A stretch of DNA of 64,000 bases from Paraburkholderia rhizosphaerae (GTDB lineage: Bacteria > Pseudomonadota > Gammaproteobacteria > Burkholderiales > Burkholderiaceae), in contig NZ_SORE01000022.1 in the NCBI RefSeq assembly GCF_004366595.1, positions 1-64,000 on the forward strand, written 5' to 3'. Positions 44,251 through 52,948 of this stretch are shown here, in pieces; within the stretch, counting starts at the first letter, position 1; each line of letters begins with the position of its first letter. Below the pieces are notes generated by a model. It was not told the origin of the DNA. It worked only from the letters and a program-made list of their open reading frames with translations, and made no database searches. Made by a program: the position numbers and the translations under genes.

Positions 44251-45335
44251 TGAGCTCCTCCGTTGTGTTGAAGTTCGATCGTGATCGCATCGGGGCGCGG
44301 GCCTTCTGCCGCGCGCCGCTGGAAAGACACCGAATAAGCAGCCGAGCGCGCGGGTAGCAGCGGGTCTTCGGAGCGCGCAACGCCCCTGGGCAGAATCAGC
44401 GGATCGTAGTTGTAGTCGCGGCAGTGACCTTCCTCTTCGGTCGCGATCTGATCGAACACCAGCGTGCCCGCATCGATGCGCTGATGGTCGGGGCTCCAGG
44501 CGACGGTCGCATTGTTGGTCTCGTCGCCTTCATTGGCGGGCACGAGGATCATGTGCCACTTCACCGGACCGTTGTGAATCCGCTGCAACAAGTCGTTGAA
44601 CAGGAAGTTCGGTCCGAGCGCCGCTGCCTTGCTCTTGTCGAGCGCCGTGAACGGCTGCTCGGGTTCGAACTGCCAGCGCACGTAGCGCACCGTGCCGGTC
44701 GCGTCGGTGAAGCGGAACGCGTTGATGCTGTAGTAGGTGCCGTTTGAAAAGCTCGATGGCATCGGCGTTTTGCCGATGTATTCGAGGAAGCGCTGCGTCT
44801 CCGGATGCGTCGACAAAAATGCCTTCATCTTGTCCGGGTCCGGCTTCTGCGTCGCTGGGTCCGGCTTCGACGCAATCTGCAGTGCAACAAAGTCTTTTGG
44901 GTTCGATACGACGAAAATCGGCGTCTGGTCGAGCGCCATCCGCCACTCTTCGCCGTCCGGTAGCTGGAAGCGCATGCCGAGCCCATGGAAGATCTGGTCG
45001 TCATCGTTGCTCTCGGGCATCCCGGCGCCGGTATTGAAGCGCCCGATCACCGGCGCGACGGACTTGGTAAACAGCGCCGCGCGCGACAGCGCGATGCCCG
45101 CGCCGTTCGATTCGAAGTGACCGCTCACGCAAATGCCCTTGGTATGGGCGCGCCGGAACCCGGGATAGATTCTTCCGGCGTTGTACTGAAGAATATTGAC
45201 CAGGGTCGAGCCACTGGTGCGGTTTGGCGTGAGCCAGCCGCCCACCCACGCGAACAGCAGCAGCAGCACGACGACAATGAGCGCAATCGCCGCGAGCGCG
45301 GGCAAGGGATTGCGCGACGGACCGGGAGACGTCAT
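44247..45335 (-). CDS. catalase-family peroxidase (SrpA-like)
   Basis: A 362-residue protein with an N-terminal membrane anchor or signal (AAIALIVVVLLLLFAWVGGW). The catalase-fold haem region is visible in CVSGHFESNGAGIALSRAAL (His and Arg of the distal side), FHGLGMRFQLPDGEEWRMAL, and RYVRWQFEPEQPFTALD. These SrpA-like catalase-related peroxidases are shorter than true catalases and are usually paired with a b561 cytochrome, as here. GGAGG precedes the ATG at 45335. Exported; likely removes peroxides in the periplasm. Confidence 0.86.
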   Translation of the reverse strand: MTSPGPSRNPLPALAAIALIVVVLLLLFAWVGGWLTPNRTSGSTLVNILQYNAGRIYPGFRRAHTKGICVSGHFESNGAGIALSRAALFTKSVAPVIGRFNTGAGMPESNDDDQIFHGLGMRFQLPDGEEWRMALDQTPIFVVSNPKDFVALQIASKPDPATQKPDPDKMKAFLSTHPETQRFLEYIGKTPMPSSFSNGTYYSINAFRFTDATGTVRYVRWQFEPEQPFTALDKSKAAALGPNFLFNDLLQRIHNGPVKWHMILVPANEGDETNNATVAWSPDHQRIDAGTLVFDQIATEEEGHCRDYNYDPLILPRGVARSEDPLLPARSAAYSVSFQRRAAEGPRPDAITIELQHNGGAQ

Positions 45336-45605
45336 CGGGCGACCTCCGTGAGAGCGGAAGGGTGGGGAAGCGCAAAAAGGGCGCAGCGCTATCGTGCCGC
45401 GCACGGGGCCGCGCCGGATTGCGTGTGAGTATGCAGCCCTAAAATTTTTAGCATGTCCGAGTTAGCACGGCCAATTTTCTTTTTATGCGGGAGTGCGGGG
45501 ATGGCTGCGCCGTGCGTCCCATGGGCGGCCCGTGCGACGCATGCGACCCGGGTGCCGGCCTCCCGAAGGAAACGGCACACGGGCTCGTGCTGAGCGGACG
45601 ACGGT

Positions 45606-45824
45606 CTATTTCGGGTTCGGCGCTCGTCCCATCTTTGCGAGCGTGAGGGTCTCGTCCGCACGGCCCCAGCCGCCGTCGGCGACTTCTTCGACGAGCACCA
45701 TCGTGTACGGCCGCACGCGTTCGCCGAAGTATTCAACGAACATTGCGGTGGTGCGATGAATGATCTCCTCCTTGCAGGCGGCGTCGACGAGGCCTTCGGG
45801 GAACTTGAAATTGGCAAACGGCAT
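45606..45824 (-). CDS. 4-oxalocrotonate tautomerase family protein
   Basis: A 72-residue tautomerase that begins with Met-Pro (MPFANFKFPEGLVDAACKEE), giving the catalytic Pro after Met removal, and ends in GWGRADETLTLAKM. Its length is normal for the single-domain class. AAGGAG precedes the ATG. It lies 86 bases downstream of the SDR gene, in the same orientation, and the two are probably an operon controlled by the divergent LysR gene at 46858. Confidence 0.83.
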   Translation of the reverse strand: MPFANFKFPEGLVDAACKEEIIHRTTAMFVEYFGERVRPYTMVLVEEVADGGWGRADETLTLAKMGRAPNPK

Positions 45825-45910
45825 ACTTCTCTCCTTCAGCGGGTCTACATAAAAAATGCGCGTTTCGCGCGGCTTAAGGGTCTTGGCGTGTGCGTCCGGT
45901 GCGCCGGCGG

Positions 45911-46648
45911 TCATGCATAGCCGCCGTTCACGCGCACGACCTGCGCGTTGACCCACGCGCCATCCGGACCGGCGAGGAACGACACCGCCGAGGCGATTTC
46001 GTCAGGCGTGCCGATCCGTTCGAGCGGCGCGAGTTTCGCGAGGCGTGCGATCTGCTCTTCGGTTTTGCCGTTGAAAAACAGCTCGGTGCCGACCGGCCCC
46101 GGCGCGATCGCGTTGACGGTGATCGCGCGGTCGCGCAGTTCGTTTGCGAGGACCGGCACCATCGCTTCCACGGCCGCCTTACTGGCGATATACGGGCCGT
46201 AGCCTGGAAACGACTTCGCGATCACGCTCGACGTCAGCACGATAATCCGTGCTCCGTCGTCCACACGCGCGGCCGCTTGTGCCATCACGATGAACGCGCC
46301 GCGCAGGTTGGTCGCGATCGTCTGGTCGAATGTTCTGACAAGATTGACGTCCATCTTCGCGATCGGCATGATGCCGGCGCTATTCACGACCACGGCAACC
46401 GGGCCGAATGCGCGGCTTGTCTCGACGAACAGGCGCTCGACGTCCTGCGGGTTGCCGACATCGCCCTGCACGGCGATTGCGTTGCCGCCGACCGCCTTGA
46501 TCGCGCCGACCGTTTCCTGCGCGCTGACCGCGTTGCACGCATATTGAATCGCGACCGCGAAGCCGTCTGCGGCGAGACGCATCGCGATCGCCTGGCCGAT
46601 TCCGCGTGAGCCGCCGGTGACGATCGCGGCCTGCTGGTGAGTGTTCAT
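45911..46648 (-). CDS. SDR-family oxidoreductase
   Basis: A 245-residue classical SDR: cofactor loop VTGGSRGIGQAIAMRLAADG, VVVNSAGIMP, catalytic Ser region IIVLTSSVIAKSFPGYG, Tyr/Lys in YIASKAAVEAMVPV, and the C-terminal APGPVGTELFFNGKT. FabG-like; substrate unknown. AGGAG precedes the ATG at 46648. It is the first gene of a leftward pair with a tautomerase and faces the LysR gene across about 200 bases. Confidence 0.87.
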   Translation of the reverse strand: MNTHQQAAIVTGGSRGIGQAIAMRLAADGFAVAIQYACNAVSAQETVGAIKAVGGNAIAVQGDVGNPQDVERLFVETSRAFGPVAVVVNSAGIMPIAKMDVNLVRTFDQTIATNLRGAFIVMAQAAARVDDGARIIVLTSSVIAKSFPGYGPYIASKAAVEAMVPVLANELRDRAITVNAIAPGPVGTELFFNGKTEEQIARLAKLAPLERIGTPDEIASAVSFLAGPDGAWVNAQVVRVNGGYA

Positions 46649-46857
46649 GCCCTGCTCCTGATCCATGAAAGTGGGCGTGGCGCCCGTCAGGTGAGCATTG
46701 TTGACATTTAACCGGTCGCGATAAAGCGTCCGGAATTGCGAATAAAATTCAATGACGCTCAATAATCGGCGTAGCGGTATCGGGCCAGCATTCCAAAATT
46801 CTGATAAATGGCGTGCCGTCCTGCCCATTCATTCAATTAGCCTGAATAAAGACCGCC

Positions 46858-47766
46858 ATGGATCGACTCGATGCGCTGCAGCTATTTACCCGGATCGTTG
46901 AAGTGCAAAGCTTCAGCCGTGCCGCGGATATGCTCGGCATTCCGCGCGCGACGGCCACTTATGCGATCAAGGAGCTCGAGACGCGTCTGGGCACGCGGCT
47001 ACTCGAGCGGACCACGCGCCAGGTGCGGCCGACGCTCGATGGACAGGCGTTCTACGAACGCTGCGTGCTGGTGCTTGGCGAACTGGACGACGCCGAAGCG
47101 TCGTTGCGCCATGTCGCGTCAAATCCGCGCGGCGTGCTGCGCGTCGATATGCATGGCACGCATGCGACACGTATCGTGCTCGCGCGAATCGACGAGTTCC
47201 GGCAGCGCTATCCGAATGTCGAACTGGTCGTCAGCAGCGGCGACCGGCTCGTCGATCTCGTGCGCGAGGGCGTCGACTGCGTGATCCGCGCGGGCAATCC
47301 GCGCGATTCGAGCCTCGTGGCGCGGCGCCTCGCTTCGATGCCGCAGGTCATCTGCGCAAGCCCCGACTATCTCGCTCGCCATGGCGCGCCCGACCACCCG
47401 GACCAACTCGGCGACCATCAGGCCGTGCGTTTTTTCGCGAGCGGCGCCGCGAACGACTATCCGTTCGAACTCGTCGTCGACGGCGCGATTCGCGAGTACA
47501 CGATCGGTGGCTGGATGTCGGTGAGCGACGCGGAAAACAACGTCGTCTGCGCGATGCGCGGGTGCGGGCTGATCCAGGTGCCGCGCTTTCACGTCGACGA
47601 TGAACTGCGTGATGGGCGTCTCGTCGAAGTGCTCGCGCAATGGGCGAGCCCGGAGATGGTGGTGTCCGCGCTGTATCCGTACCGGCGGCAGTTATCGCCG
47701 CGTGTCCGTGTGTTCGTCGACTGGCTATGCGAGCTATACGAGCAGAAATTCGGCGCGCTTCGATAG
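46858..47766 (+). CDS. LysR-family regulator, divergent from SDR-tautomerase genes
   Basis: A 302-residue LysR-type protein: MDRLDALQLFTRIVEVQSFS opens the helix-turn-helix, RAADMLGIPRATATYAIKEL completes it, and the effector domain begins near residue 92 (GVLRVDMHGTHATRIVLARI). The 209-base gap to the SDR gene should hold the shared operator. The pairing with SDR and tautomerase suggests control of an aromatic or ketone catabolic step, which is inference. Confidence 0.87.
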   Translation: MDRLDALQLFTRIVEVQSFSRAADMLGIPRATATYAIKELETRLGTRLLERTTRQVRPTLDGQAFYERCVLVLGELDDAEASLRHVASNPRGVLRVDMHGTHATRIVLARIDEFRQRYPNVELVVSSGDRLVDLVREGVDCVIRAGNPRDSSLVARRLASMPQVICASPDYLARHGAPDHPDQLGDHQAVRFFASGAANDYPFELVVDGAIREYTIGGWMSVSDAENNVVCAMRGCGLIQVPRFHVDDELRDGRLVEVLAQWASPEMVVSALYPYRRQLSPRVRVFVDWLCELYEQKFGALR

Positions 47767-47885
47767 CGAGGCGGTCGTTGCACCGCGTATCGCGTCGATC
47801 GCGCATAAGCTTTATGCTTTCGGGTCTGCGAACAGAAGCCAACCCGAAGCTGCTGAAACGACAGGTCACTACAGGTCATACACGG

Positions 47886-48830
47886 ATGAGAAAGCCTATC
47901 GATGGACTGGCCGCGACATTAATGATTGTGATGTGCATCGCATGGGGCCTGCAGCAGGTCGCAATCAAGTCCGTCGTCGCGGACGTGTCGCCGGTGCTGC
48001 AAGCGGCGCTGCGCTCGGGCGTCGCTGCGCTGCTGGTGTGGCTCTTCAGTCACCTGATCGCGCGCGAGCGCTGGCTGCCCGGTATCGCACTGCGCTCCGG
48101 CCTCGTGGCGGGCGTTCTGTTTGCGCTCGAGTTCCTGTTTATTGCCGAAGGTTTGCGCCGCACCAATGCATCGCATATGGCAGTGTTGATTTATACCGCG
48201 CCGATGTTTGCGGCGATCGGACTGCATCTGCGAATTCCCGATGAAAGGCTGACGCTGTTGCAATGGGCGGGCATTGGCCTCGCGTTTTTGGGCGTTGCGG
48301 TGACATTTCTGGTGCCCGCGCTGGGCGCAAACGATGCGAACCTCGTGACTTCCGAAGGGCTGCTCGGCGACCTGTTGGGGTTGTGCGCCGGGGCCGCGTG
48401 GGGACTGACGACGGTTGCGATCCGCGTGAGCCGCCTAAGCGAAGCGCCGCCGTCGCAAACGCTGTTCTACCAGCTGGCGGTCGCGTTTATTGCGCTGCTG
48501 CCGTATTCGTATCTGACTGGGCAGACCTGGTTCCACGGCACGCCGCTCGCGTGGGCGAGCCTCGCCTTTCAGGCTATCGCGATCTCCTTCGCAAGCTATC
48601 TGACGTGGTTCTGGCTCTTGCGGCGCTACTTCGCGGCGAAGCTCGGTGTGTTGTCGTTCATGACGCCGCTATTCGGCGTCGCGTTCGGCATCGTGTTGCT
48701 GCATGAGCGGGTGTCCATCGCGTTTCTTGTCGGCTCCGCTTTCGTATTGACCGGGTTACTGATCGTCAACGGGCAAGGGTGGTTGCGTCAGGTTTTTATG
48801 CGCGTCGCGCGCAGCGCGGGCACGTCCTGA
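47886..48830 (+). CDS. DMT-family (EamA) transporter
   Basis: A 314-residue membrane protein with ten hydrophobic segments and two EamA repeats: LMIVMCIAWGLQQVAIKSVV in the first and LAWASLAFQAIAISFASYLT in the second. It ends in FVLTGLLIVNG. Exporter of small metabolites, substrate unknown. The ATG at 47886 gives the family length and follows 120 bases after the LysR gene. Confidence 0.85.
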   Translation: MRKPIDGLAATLMIVMCIAWGLQQVAIKSVVADVSPVLQAALRSGVAALLVWLFSHLIARERWLPGIALRSGLVAGVLFALEFLFIAEGLRRTNASHMAVLIYTAPMFAAIGLHLRIPDERLTLLQWAGIGLAFLGVAVTFLVPALGANDANLVTSEGLLGDLLGLCAGAAWGLTTVAIRVSRLSEAPPSQTLFYQLAVAFIALLPYSYLTGQTWFHGTPLAWASLAFQAIAISFASYLTWFWLLRRYFAAKLGVLSFMTPLFGVAFGIVLLHERVSIAFLVGSAFVLTGLLIVNGQGWLRQVFMRVARSAGTS

Positions 48831-48854
48831 ACCTTCAACATCGTTGCTCGCGCA

Positions 48855-49436
48855 TCAATCGTCGCGCCGGTTCCGCGTGCGCAGCAGGTAACGGCCGTAT
48901 TTGCCGGTGATCTGCTTGACGGGACTGTCTGTCGACGAACCGCCGCGCGAAACACCGAACACATTGCGCGGAAAATCCAGTTGCTGCTGAACCGCCCAGA
49001 TCTCGTCGTGACGATCGGGCGAGAAGAGTTGTGCAGGGTCGCCGACGGCGATCCAGCCGATCGGCACCGTGCTGTTTTCCGGCAGCCTGGTCCGCAGATG
49101 GACGACACCGTTGATGCGCACCTCGCTCAGTTTGCCCAGCGATGCGCCGTTGAATACGGATGCACCGGTCGCGATAAAGCATTCATCGCCGACCGTGCAT
49201 CCGGCCAGATGCGTATGCGGGCCGACCATCACGTGATGGCCGATCACGCAGTCGTGATGCGCTGAACTGCGTATCACCGCTTGCTCCATCACGACCGTGT
49301 TGTGACCGATCACTATGCGGCCGCCGTCGGCGACGAGCACCGCGCCGTACGATACGACCGTTTCGGCGCCGATCGTCACATCGCCGTCGATCACCGCGTT
49401 GGGGGCAACATACGCGCTCGGGTGAATCTGACGCAT
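48855..49436 (-). CDS. gamma-class carbonic anhydrase family / hexapeptide acyltransferase-like protein
   Basis: A 193-residue left-handed beta-helix protein with repeats such as IDGDVTIGAETVVSYGAVLV and IVIGHNTVVMEQAVIRSSAH. The His residues in SSAHHDCVIGHHVMVGPHTH are the metal-binding set of gamma carbonic anhydrases. Reaction may be CO2 hydration, but many such proteins have other uses. It is leftward, and its start lies 243 bases from the divergent cupin dioxygenase operon, so it may belong to the same metabolic locus. Confidence 0.8.
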   Translation of the reverse strand: MRQIHPSAYVAPNAVIDGDVTIGAETVVSYGAVLVADGGRIVIGHNTVVMEQAVIRSSAHHDCVIGHHVMVGPHTHLAGCTVGDECFIATGASVFNGASLGKLSEVRINGVVHLRTRLPENSTVPIGWIAVGDPAQLFSPDRHDEIWAVQQQLDFPRNVFGVSRGGSSTDSPVKQITGKYGRYLLRTRNRRDD

Positions 49437-49598
49437 ATCGGATCTCCGTCGAGTGGTGTAGCGAAACGGCTTGACAGGCTACCTGATGAGCATGATTCAG
49501 TCCTGCTTTTCGAACGCATTTCATCGCGATCAAGCAGGCGCGACTATACGCTTATCCGCATTGCCGCGGGTTGACAGGCATGGCAAACCGGTCAACCA

Positions 49599-49609
49599 TT
49601 GTCTGACAA
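49599..49609. promoter_or_regulatory. FCD-GntR-type operator-like site
   Basis: TTGTCTGACAA fits the TNGTNNNACNA consensus bound by FCD-type GntR repressors. It sits inside a larger inverted repeat (CATTGT/ACAATG), 70 bases upstream of the cupin gene. No GntR regulator lies nearby in this window, so the factor is unknown. Confidence 0.5.
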
Positions 49610-49679
49610 AACAATGCGCAGTTCACAATCTGGACACCGTTGCACAACATGCGCGATGGTGAACGGTCAAGGAGACGCG

Positions 49680-50207
49680 ATGCCGGCCCCCGCTAAAAGC
49701 GCCAATGACATGACGCCTTATCAGCTTCCGAATCCACGCGAAGCATTGCGCGAAATCGTCGTTAATCCCGCTATTCCGCAAGATGAGCGTCTGTGGGTGC
49801 CGCAAGCCGAAAATGTCTGGTTCCGGCCGCTGTGCCTGAACGTATCGTCCGGCTACTGGATGAACCTGCTGCGTGTGCGGAAATCAGGCGTGCTGAGCCG
49901 TCACCGTCATCCGCAGGCGGTGCACGGTTTCGTGCTGAAAGGCCGTTGGCTGTATCTGGAACATGACTGGGTCGCGACCGAAGGTAGCTATGTGTTCGAG
50001 CCGCCAGGCGAAACCCATACGCTCTATGTGCCCGACGATGTCGAAGAGATGATCACGTACTTTCAGGTGAACGGCGTGATGTACTACTGCGATCCGCATG
50101 GCAATTACACCGGCTATGAAGATGTGTTCACCAAACTCGACATGTGCCGCGCGCACTATCAGGAAGTCGGGCTCGGCGCGGCGTTTGTCGACCAGTTCAT
50201 CAGGTAA
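49680..50207 (+). CDS. cupin dioxygenase resembling 2,4'-dihydroxyacetophenone dioxygenase
   Basis: A 175-residue single-cupin protein. The metal-binding region is LSRHRHPQAVHGFVLKGRWL with two His and a further His, and the second motif is EPPGETHTLYVPDDVEEMIT. Together they resemble the ChrR/DAD-type cupins that cleave an acyl group from a hydroxyacetophenone. AAGGAG lies before the ATG at 49680. The gene leads a three-gene cluster (cupin, MFS, SDR) typical for an aromatic catabolic module; the actual substrate is not proven. Confidence 0.75.
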   Translation: MPAPAKSANDMTPYQLPNPREALREIVVNPAIPQDERLWVPQAENVWFRPLCLNVSSGYWMNLLRVRKSGVLSRHRHPQAVHGFVLKGRWLYLEHDWVATEGSYVFEPPGETHTLYVPDDVEEMITYFQVNGVMYYCDPHGNYTGYEDVFTKLDMCRAHYQEVGLGAAFVDQFIR

Positions 50208-50268
50208 CCCTGAACCTGTCCTCGAAGCGACCTGACGAAAAAACCCCCACAAAAAACGGAGACGCCCG

Positions 50269-51582
50269 ATGCAACCCAAGACTTCACGTCTTCGGCGCAT
50301 TCAATGGATCGCGCTTATATTTCTGACGCTCGCCGGTATCGTCAACTATCTGGATCGCAGCACGCTGTCGATCGCGAATCATTCGGTTAGCGCGGAGTTG
50401 GGGCTCACGGCGTCACAAATGGGTTTGCTGTTATCGGCGTTTTCATTCGCGTATGCGTTTTCGCAGTTGCCGGTCGGCGCGCTGCTCGACCGCTTCGGTG
50501 CGCGGCTGATGCTCGGCCTTGGCATGTTTGTCTGGTCTTGCGCGCAACTGTGCGGCGGTCTCGTGCAGACGCTGCCGCAATTTCTCGCGGCGCGCATTGC
50601 GCTCGGTATCGGCGAAGCGCCGCAATTCCCGGCTGGCGCAAAAGTGGTCAGCGAATGGTATGCGTTGCGCGAACGCGGCCGGCCGACCGGCATCTTTACG
50701 ACCTCATCGACGATCGGCCCCGCACTCGCGCCGCCGATACTGACGGTGCTGCTGCTCGCATTCGGCTGGCGCTGGATGTTTGTCGTGATGGGCGTGCTGG
50801 GTATTGCGGTCGCGATCGGCTGGTACCTGGTCTATCGCAATCGCGCGGACATCACGCTCGAACCGCACGAAGTGCGGCATCTGACCGAAGAGGAACCGCT
50901 CGCGCGCGCCGAGCGCAAGATGACCTTTGCCGAGTGGCGCGGCCTGTTCGGCAACGCGACCACGTGGGGCATGATTTTCGGCTTTATGGGCGTGATTTAT
51001 ATGGTGTGGCTGTATCTGACGTGGCTACCCGCGTATCTCGAGCATGAGCGGCATCTGACGATCGCAAAGACTGGCTGGGTCGTATCGATTCCGTATCTGT
51101 TCGGCACGCTCGGCATGCTGTCGAGCGGTTTTATCGCCGATGGGCTGATGGCACGCGGCATGGCGCGCATGCGCAGCCGCAAATGGCCGATCTGCTGCGG
51201 GCTGATCGGCGCTGCGGTGTTCACCGTGCCCGCTGCGTATACGCCGAACCTGACGCTCGCGATTGTTTATCTGTCGGCGGCGATGTACTTCGTCAATCTC
51301 GCGAGCGGCGCCGCATGGGCGCTGGTCAGCGTCGCCGCGCCGCGGCATCTGGTTGCATCGCTTGGCAGCATCCAGAACTTCGGCGGTTATTTCGGCGGGT
51401 CGTTTGCACCGTTTATCACCGGCGTGGTCGTCGACCGCACGCATTCGTTCGTCAATGCGTTTCTGATCAGCGCGGGCGTATCGTTCGCGGCGGCGCTCGT
51501 CTATATGTTCGTCGTGCGTCTGCCGATCGCCGATACGGTCGAGCTTGGCTCGGCCGCGCAACCCAGGATAACGCAACCATGA
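50269..51582 (+). CDS. MFS transporter, anion:cation symporter (ACS) family
   Basis: A 437-residue carrier with twelve hydrophobic segments, an N-terminal GIVNYLDRSTLSIANHSVSA and a conserved RFGARLMLGLGM loop. The pattern fits the ACS family (glucarate, galactonate and aromatic-acid importers). GGAG precedes the ATG. Its stop overlaps the start of the following SDR (ATGA, 51579-51582), so translation is coupled. Confidence 0.85.
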   Translation: MQPKTSRLRRIQWIALIFLTLAGIVNYLDRSTLSIANHSVSAELGLTASQMGLLLSAFSFAYAFSQLPVGALLDRFGARLMLGLGMFVWSCAQLCGGLVQTLPQFLAARIALGIGEAPQFPAGAKVVSEWYALRERGRPTGIFTTSSTIGPALAPPILTVLLLAFGWRWMFVVMGVLGIAVAIGWYLVYRNRADITLEPHEVRHLTEEEPLARAERKMTFAEWRGLFGNATTWGMIFGFMGVIYMVWLYLTWLPAYLEHERHLTIAKTGWVVSIPYLFGTLGMLSSGFIADGLMARGMARMRSRKWPICCGLIGAAVFTVPAAYTPNLTLAIVYLSAAMYFVNLASGAAWALVSVAAPRHLVASLGSIQNFGGYFGGSFAPFITGVVVDRTHSFVNAFLISAGVSFAAALVYMFVVRLPIADTVELGSAAQPRITQP

Positions 51583-52328
51583 ATGCGCAACGTGCGATGA
51601 CGTTTCAACCGGCTCTGTTTGCCGGCAAGACCGTTGTGGTGACCGGCGGCACGCAGGGTATCGGCGCGGGCGTCGCGCGCGAGTTCGCGGCGCTCGGCGC
51701 GCGCGTGATCGCGGCGGCACTGGCGCCGACTGCCGGGCAGCGAAGCGCGCTTGCATCGAGCGGGATCGACACGGTGGAGCTGGACGTCTCGTCGCGACAG
51801 AGCGTCGATGCGCTGTTCGGTGCATTGTCGTCCGTGGATGTGCTGGTGAATTGCGCGGGTGTGATTCGCCGCGGCGAAGAACTCGACCCGGATGTGTTCG
51901 CGCAGGTCCTCGATGTGAACCTCACCGGCACGATGCGCGCGTGCGCGGCCGCGCGGCCATTGTTGCGCGCGAGCGGCGGCGCAATCGTCAATACCGCGTC
52001 GATGCTGAGCTTTTTCGGCGGCGGTCTTGTGCCGGGTTATAGCGCGAGTAAAGGTGGCGTCGCGCAATTGACGCGATCGCTTGCGATCGCGTACGCGCCG
52101 GACCGCATTCGGGTCAACGCGGTCGCTCCCGGCTGGATTGCGACGCCGCTCACGCAGGCCCTTCAGGATGACGACGCGCGCTCGCAGGCGATTCTCGATC
52201 GCACGCCTATGAAACGCTGGGGTACGCCGGCCGATATCGGGCCGGCGGTCGCATTCTTATGCTCTCCGGGTGCATCGTTCATTACCGGGACGGTGCTGCC
52301 GGTCGACGGCGGCTATCTCGTCGCGTGA
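51579..52328 (+). CDS. SDR-family oxidoreductase, coupled to MFS gene
   Basis: A 249-residue SDR: VVVTGGTQGIGAGVAREFAA cofactor loop, LVNCAGVIRRGEELD, IVNTASMLSFFGGGLVPGYS and SASKGGVAQLTRSLAIA with Tyr/Lys, FITGTVLPVDGGYLV at the end. FabG-like. Together with the cupin and importer it suggests uptake, ring or side-chain cleavage and reduction of a carbonyl in one pathway. This is inference. Confidence 0.86.
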   Translation: MNAQRAMTFQPALFAGKTVVVTGGTQGIGAGVAREFAALGARVIAAALAPTAGQRSALASSGIDTVELDVSSRQSVDALFGALSSVDVLVNCAGVIRRGEELDPDVFAQVLDVNLTGTMRACAAARPLLRASGGAIVNTASMLSFFGGGLVPGYSASKGGVAQLTRSLAIAYAPDRIRVNAVAPGWIATPLTQALQDDDARSQAILDRTPMKRWGTPADIGPAVAFLCSPGASFITGTVLPVDGGYLVA

Positions 52329-52377
52329 CGCCAACGGTATTGCTTATATCGCCGCGTGTTATACGTAATGTTGAATT

Positions 52378-52410
52378 GCACGCGCAAGCACGCTCAGTCG
52401 TTGTGCGTGC
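52378..52410. terminator. weak hairpin after SDR gene
   Basis: Arms GCACGCGCAA / TTGTGCGTGC with one mismatch and a 13-base loop, about 50 bases after the SDR stop. It could terminate the cupin-MFS-SDR operon; no U-run is present. Confidence 0.35.
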
Positions 52411-52553
52411 ATCGAATAACGCGTTTGCATCACGTGATGCAATGCAAACCCGATACTTAAGATTCCGTTAAGGTCGTACCAGGTAGTTTGCCAACATTGA
52501 TGGACGCATCGGAGAAGGCCAGAACAATTGACAGGAGGGAGCGCCCCTACACA

Positions 52554-52775
52554 ATGAATCCGATGGACCAGATCATGGAAGGCGAAGTTGCACACCTCGA
52601 GCAAATCGTCCGGATGCTGACAGTCGCGGACCACATCGATATCAAATACTGGGAGCGTCGAATAGAAGGGTTAAAGGCGCGCGCAACAGCGCCGACACAC
52701 ATCGAGCGTCTTCGACAGCTCGCGATCCGCATCGACCGGCTTCGCAATGGTTTGAATCCCGACACCGGCAGGTAA
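52554..52775 (+). CDS. small hypothetical protein
   Basis: A 73-residue helical protein (MNPMDQIMEGEVAHLEQIVR, then MLTVADHIDIKYWERRIEGL, ending RIDRLRNGLNPDTGR). AGGAGGGAG lies upstream, though 15 bases from the ATG. In-frame extensions to 52488 exist. Similar short helical proteins are common hypotheticals in Burkholderia; no function known. Confidence 0.55.
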   Translation: MNPMDQIMEGEVAHLEQIVRMLTVADHIDIKYWERRIEGLKARATAPTHIERLRQLAIRIDRLRNGLNPDTGR

Positions 52776-52948
52776 TTTCACGCGGATGCTTACCCGCTCT
52801 GCGCGCGCGCAGGCGGTCATGAGCATCCATTGGGCGTCCGCCTTGCGCAGCGTAGGCCGGCCGACCGTCGCGCGCCGTGCGTTCCGATCGACCCGCGGTA
52901 TCGCTGCTGTGACGCACCGGGTATGCCGTCGACGCGCGCCTGGTGAAG

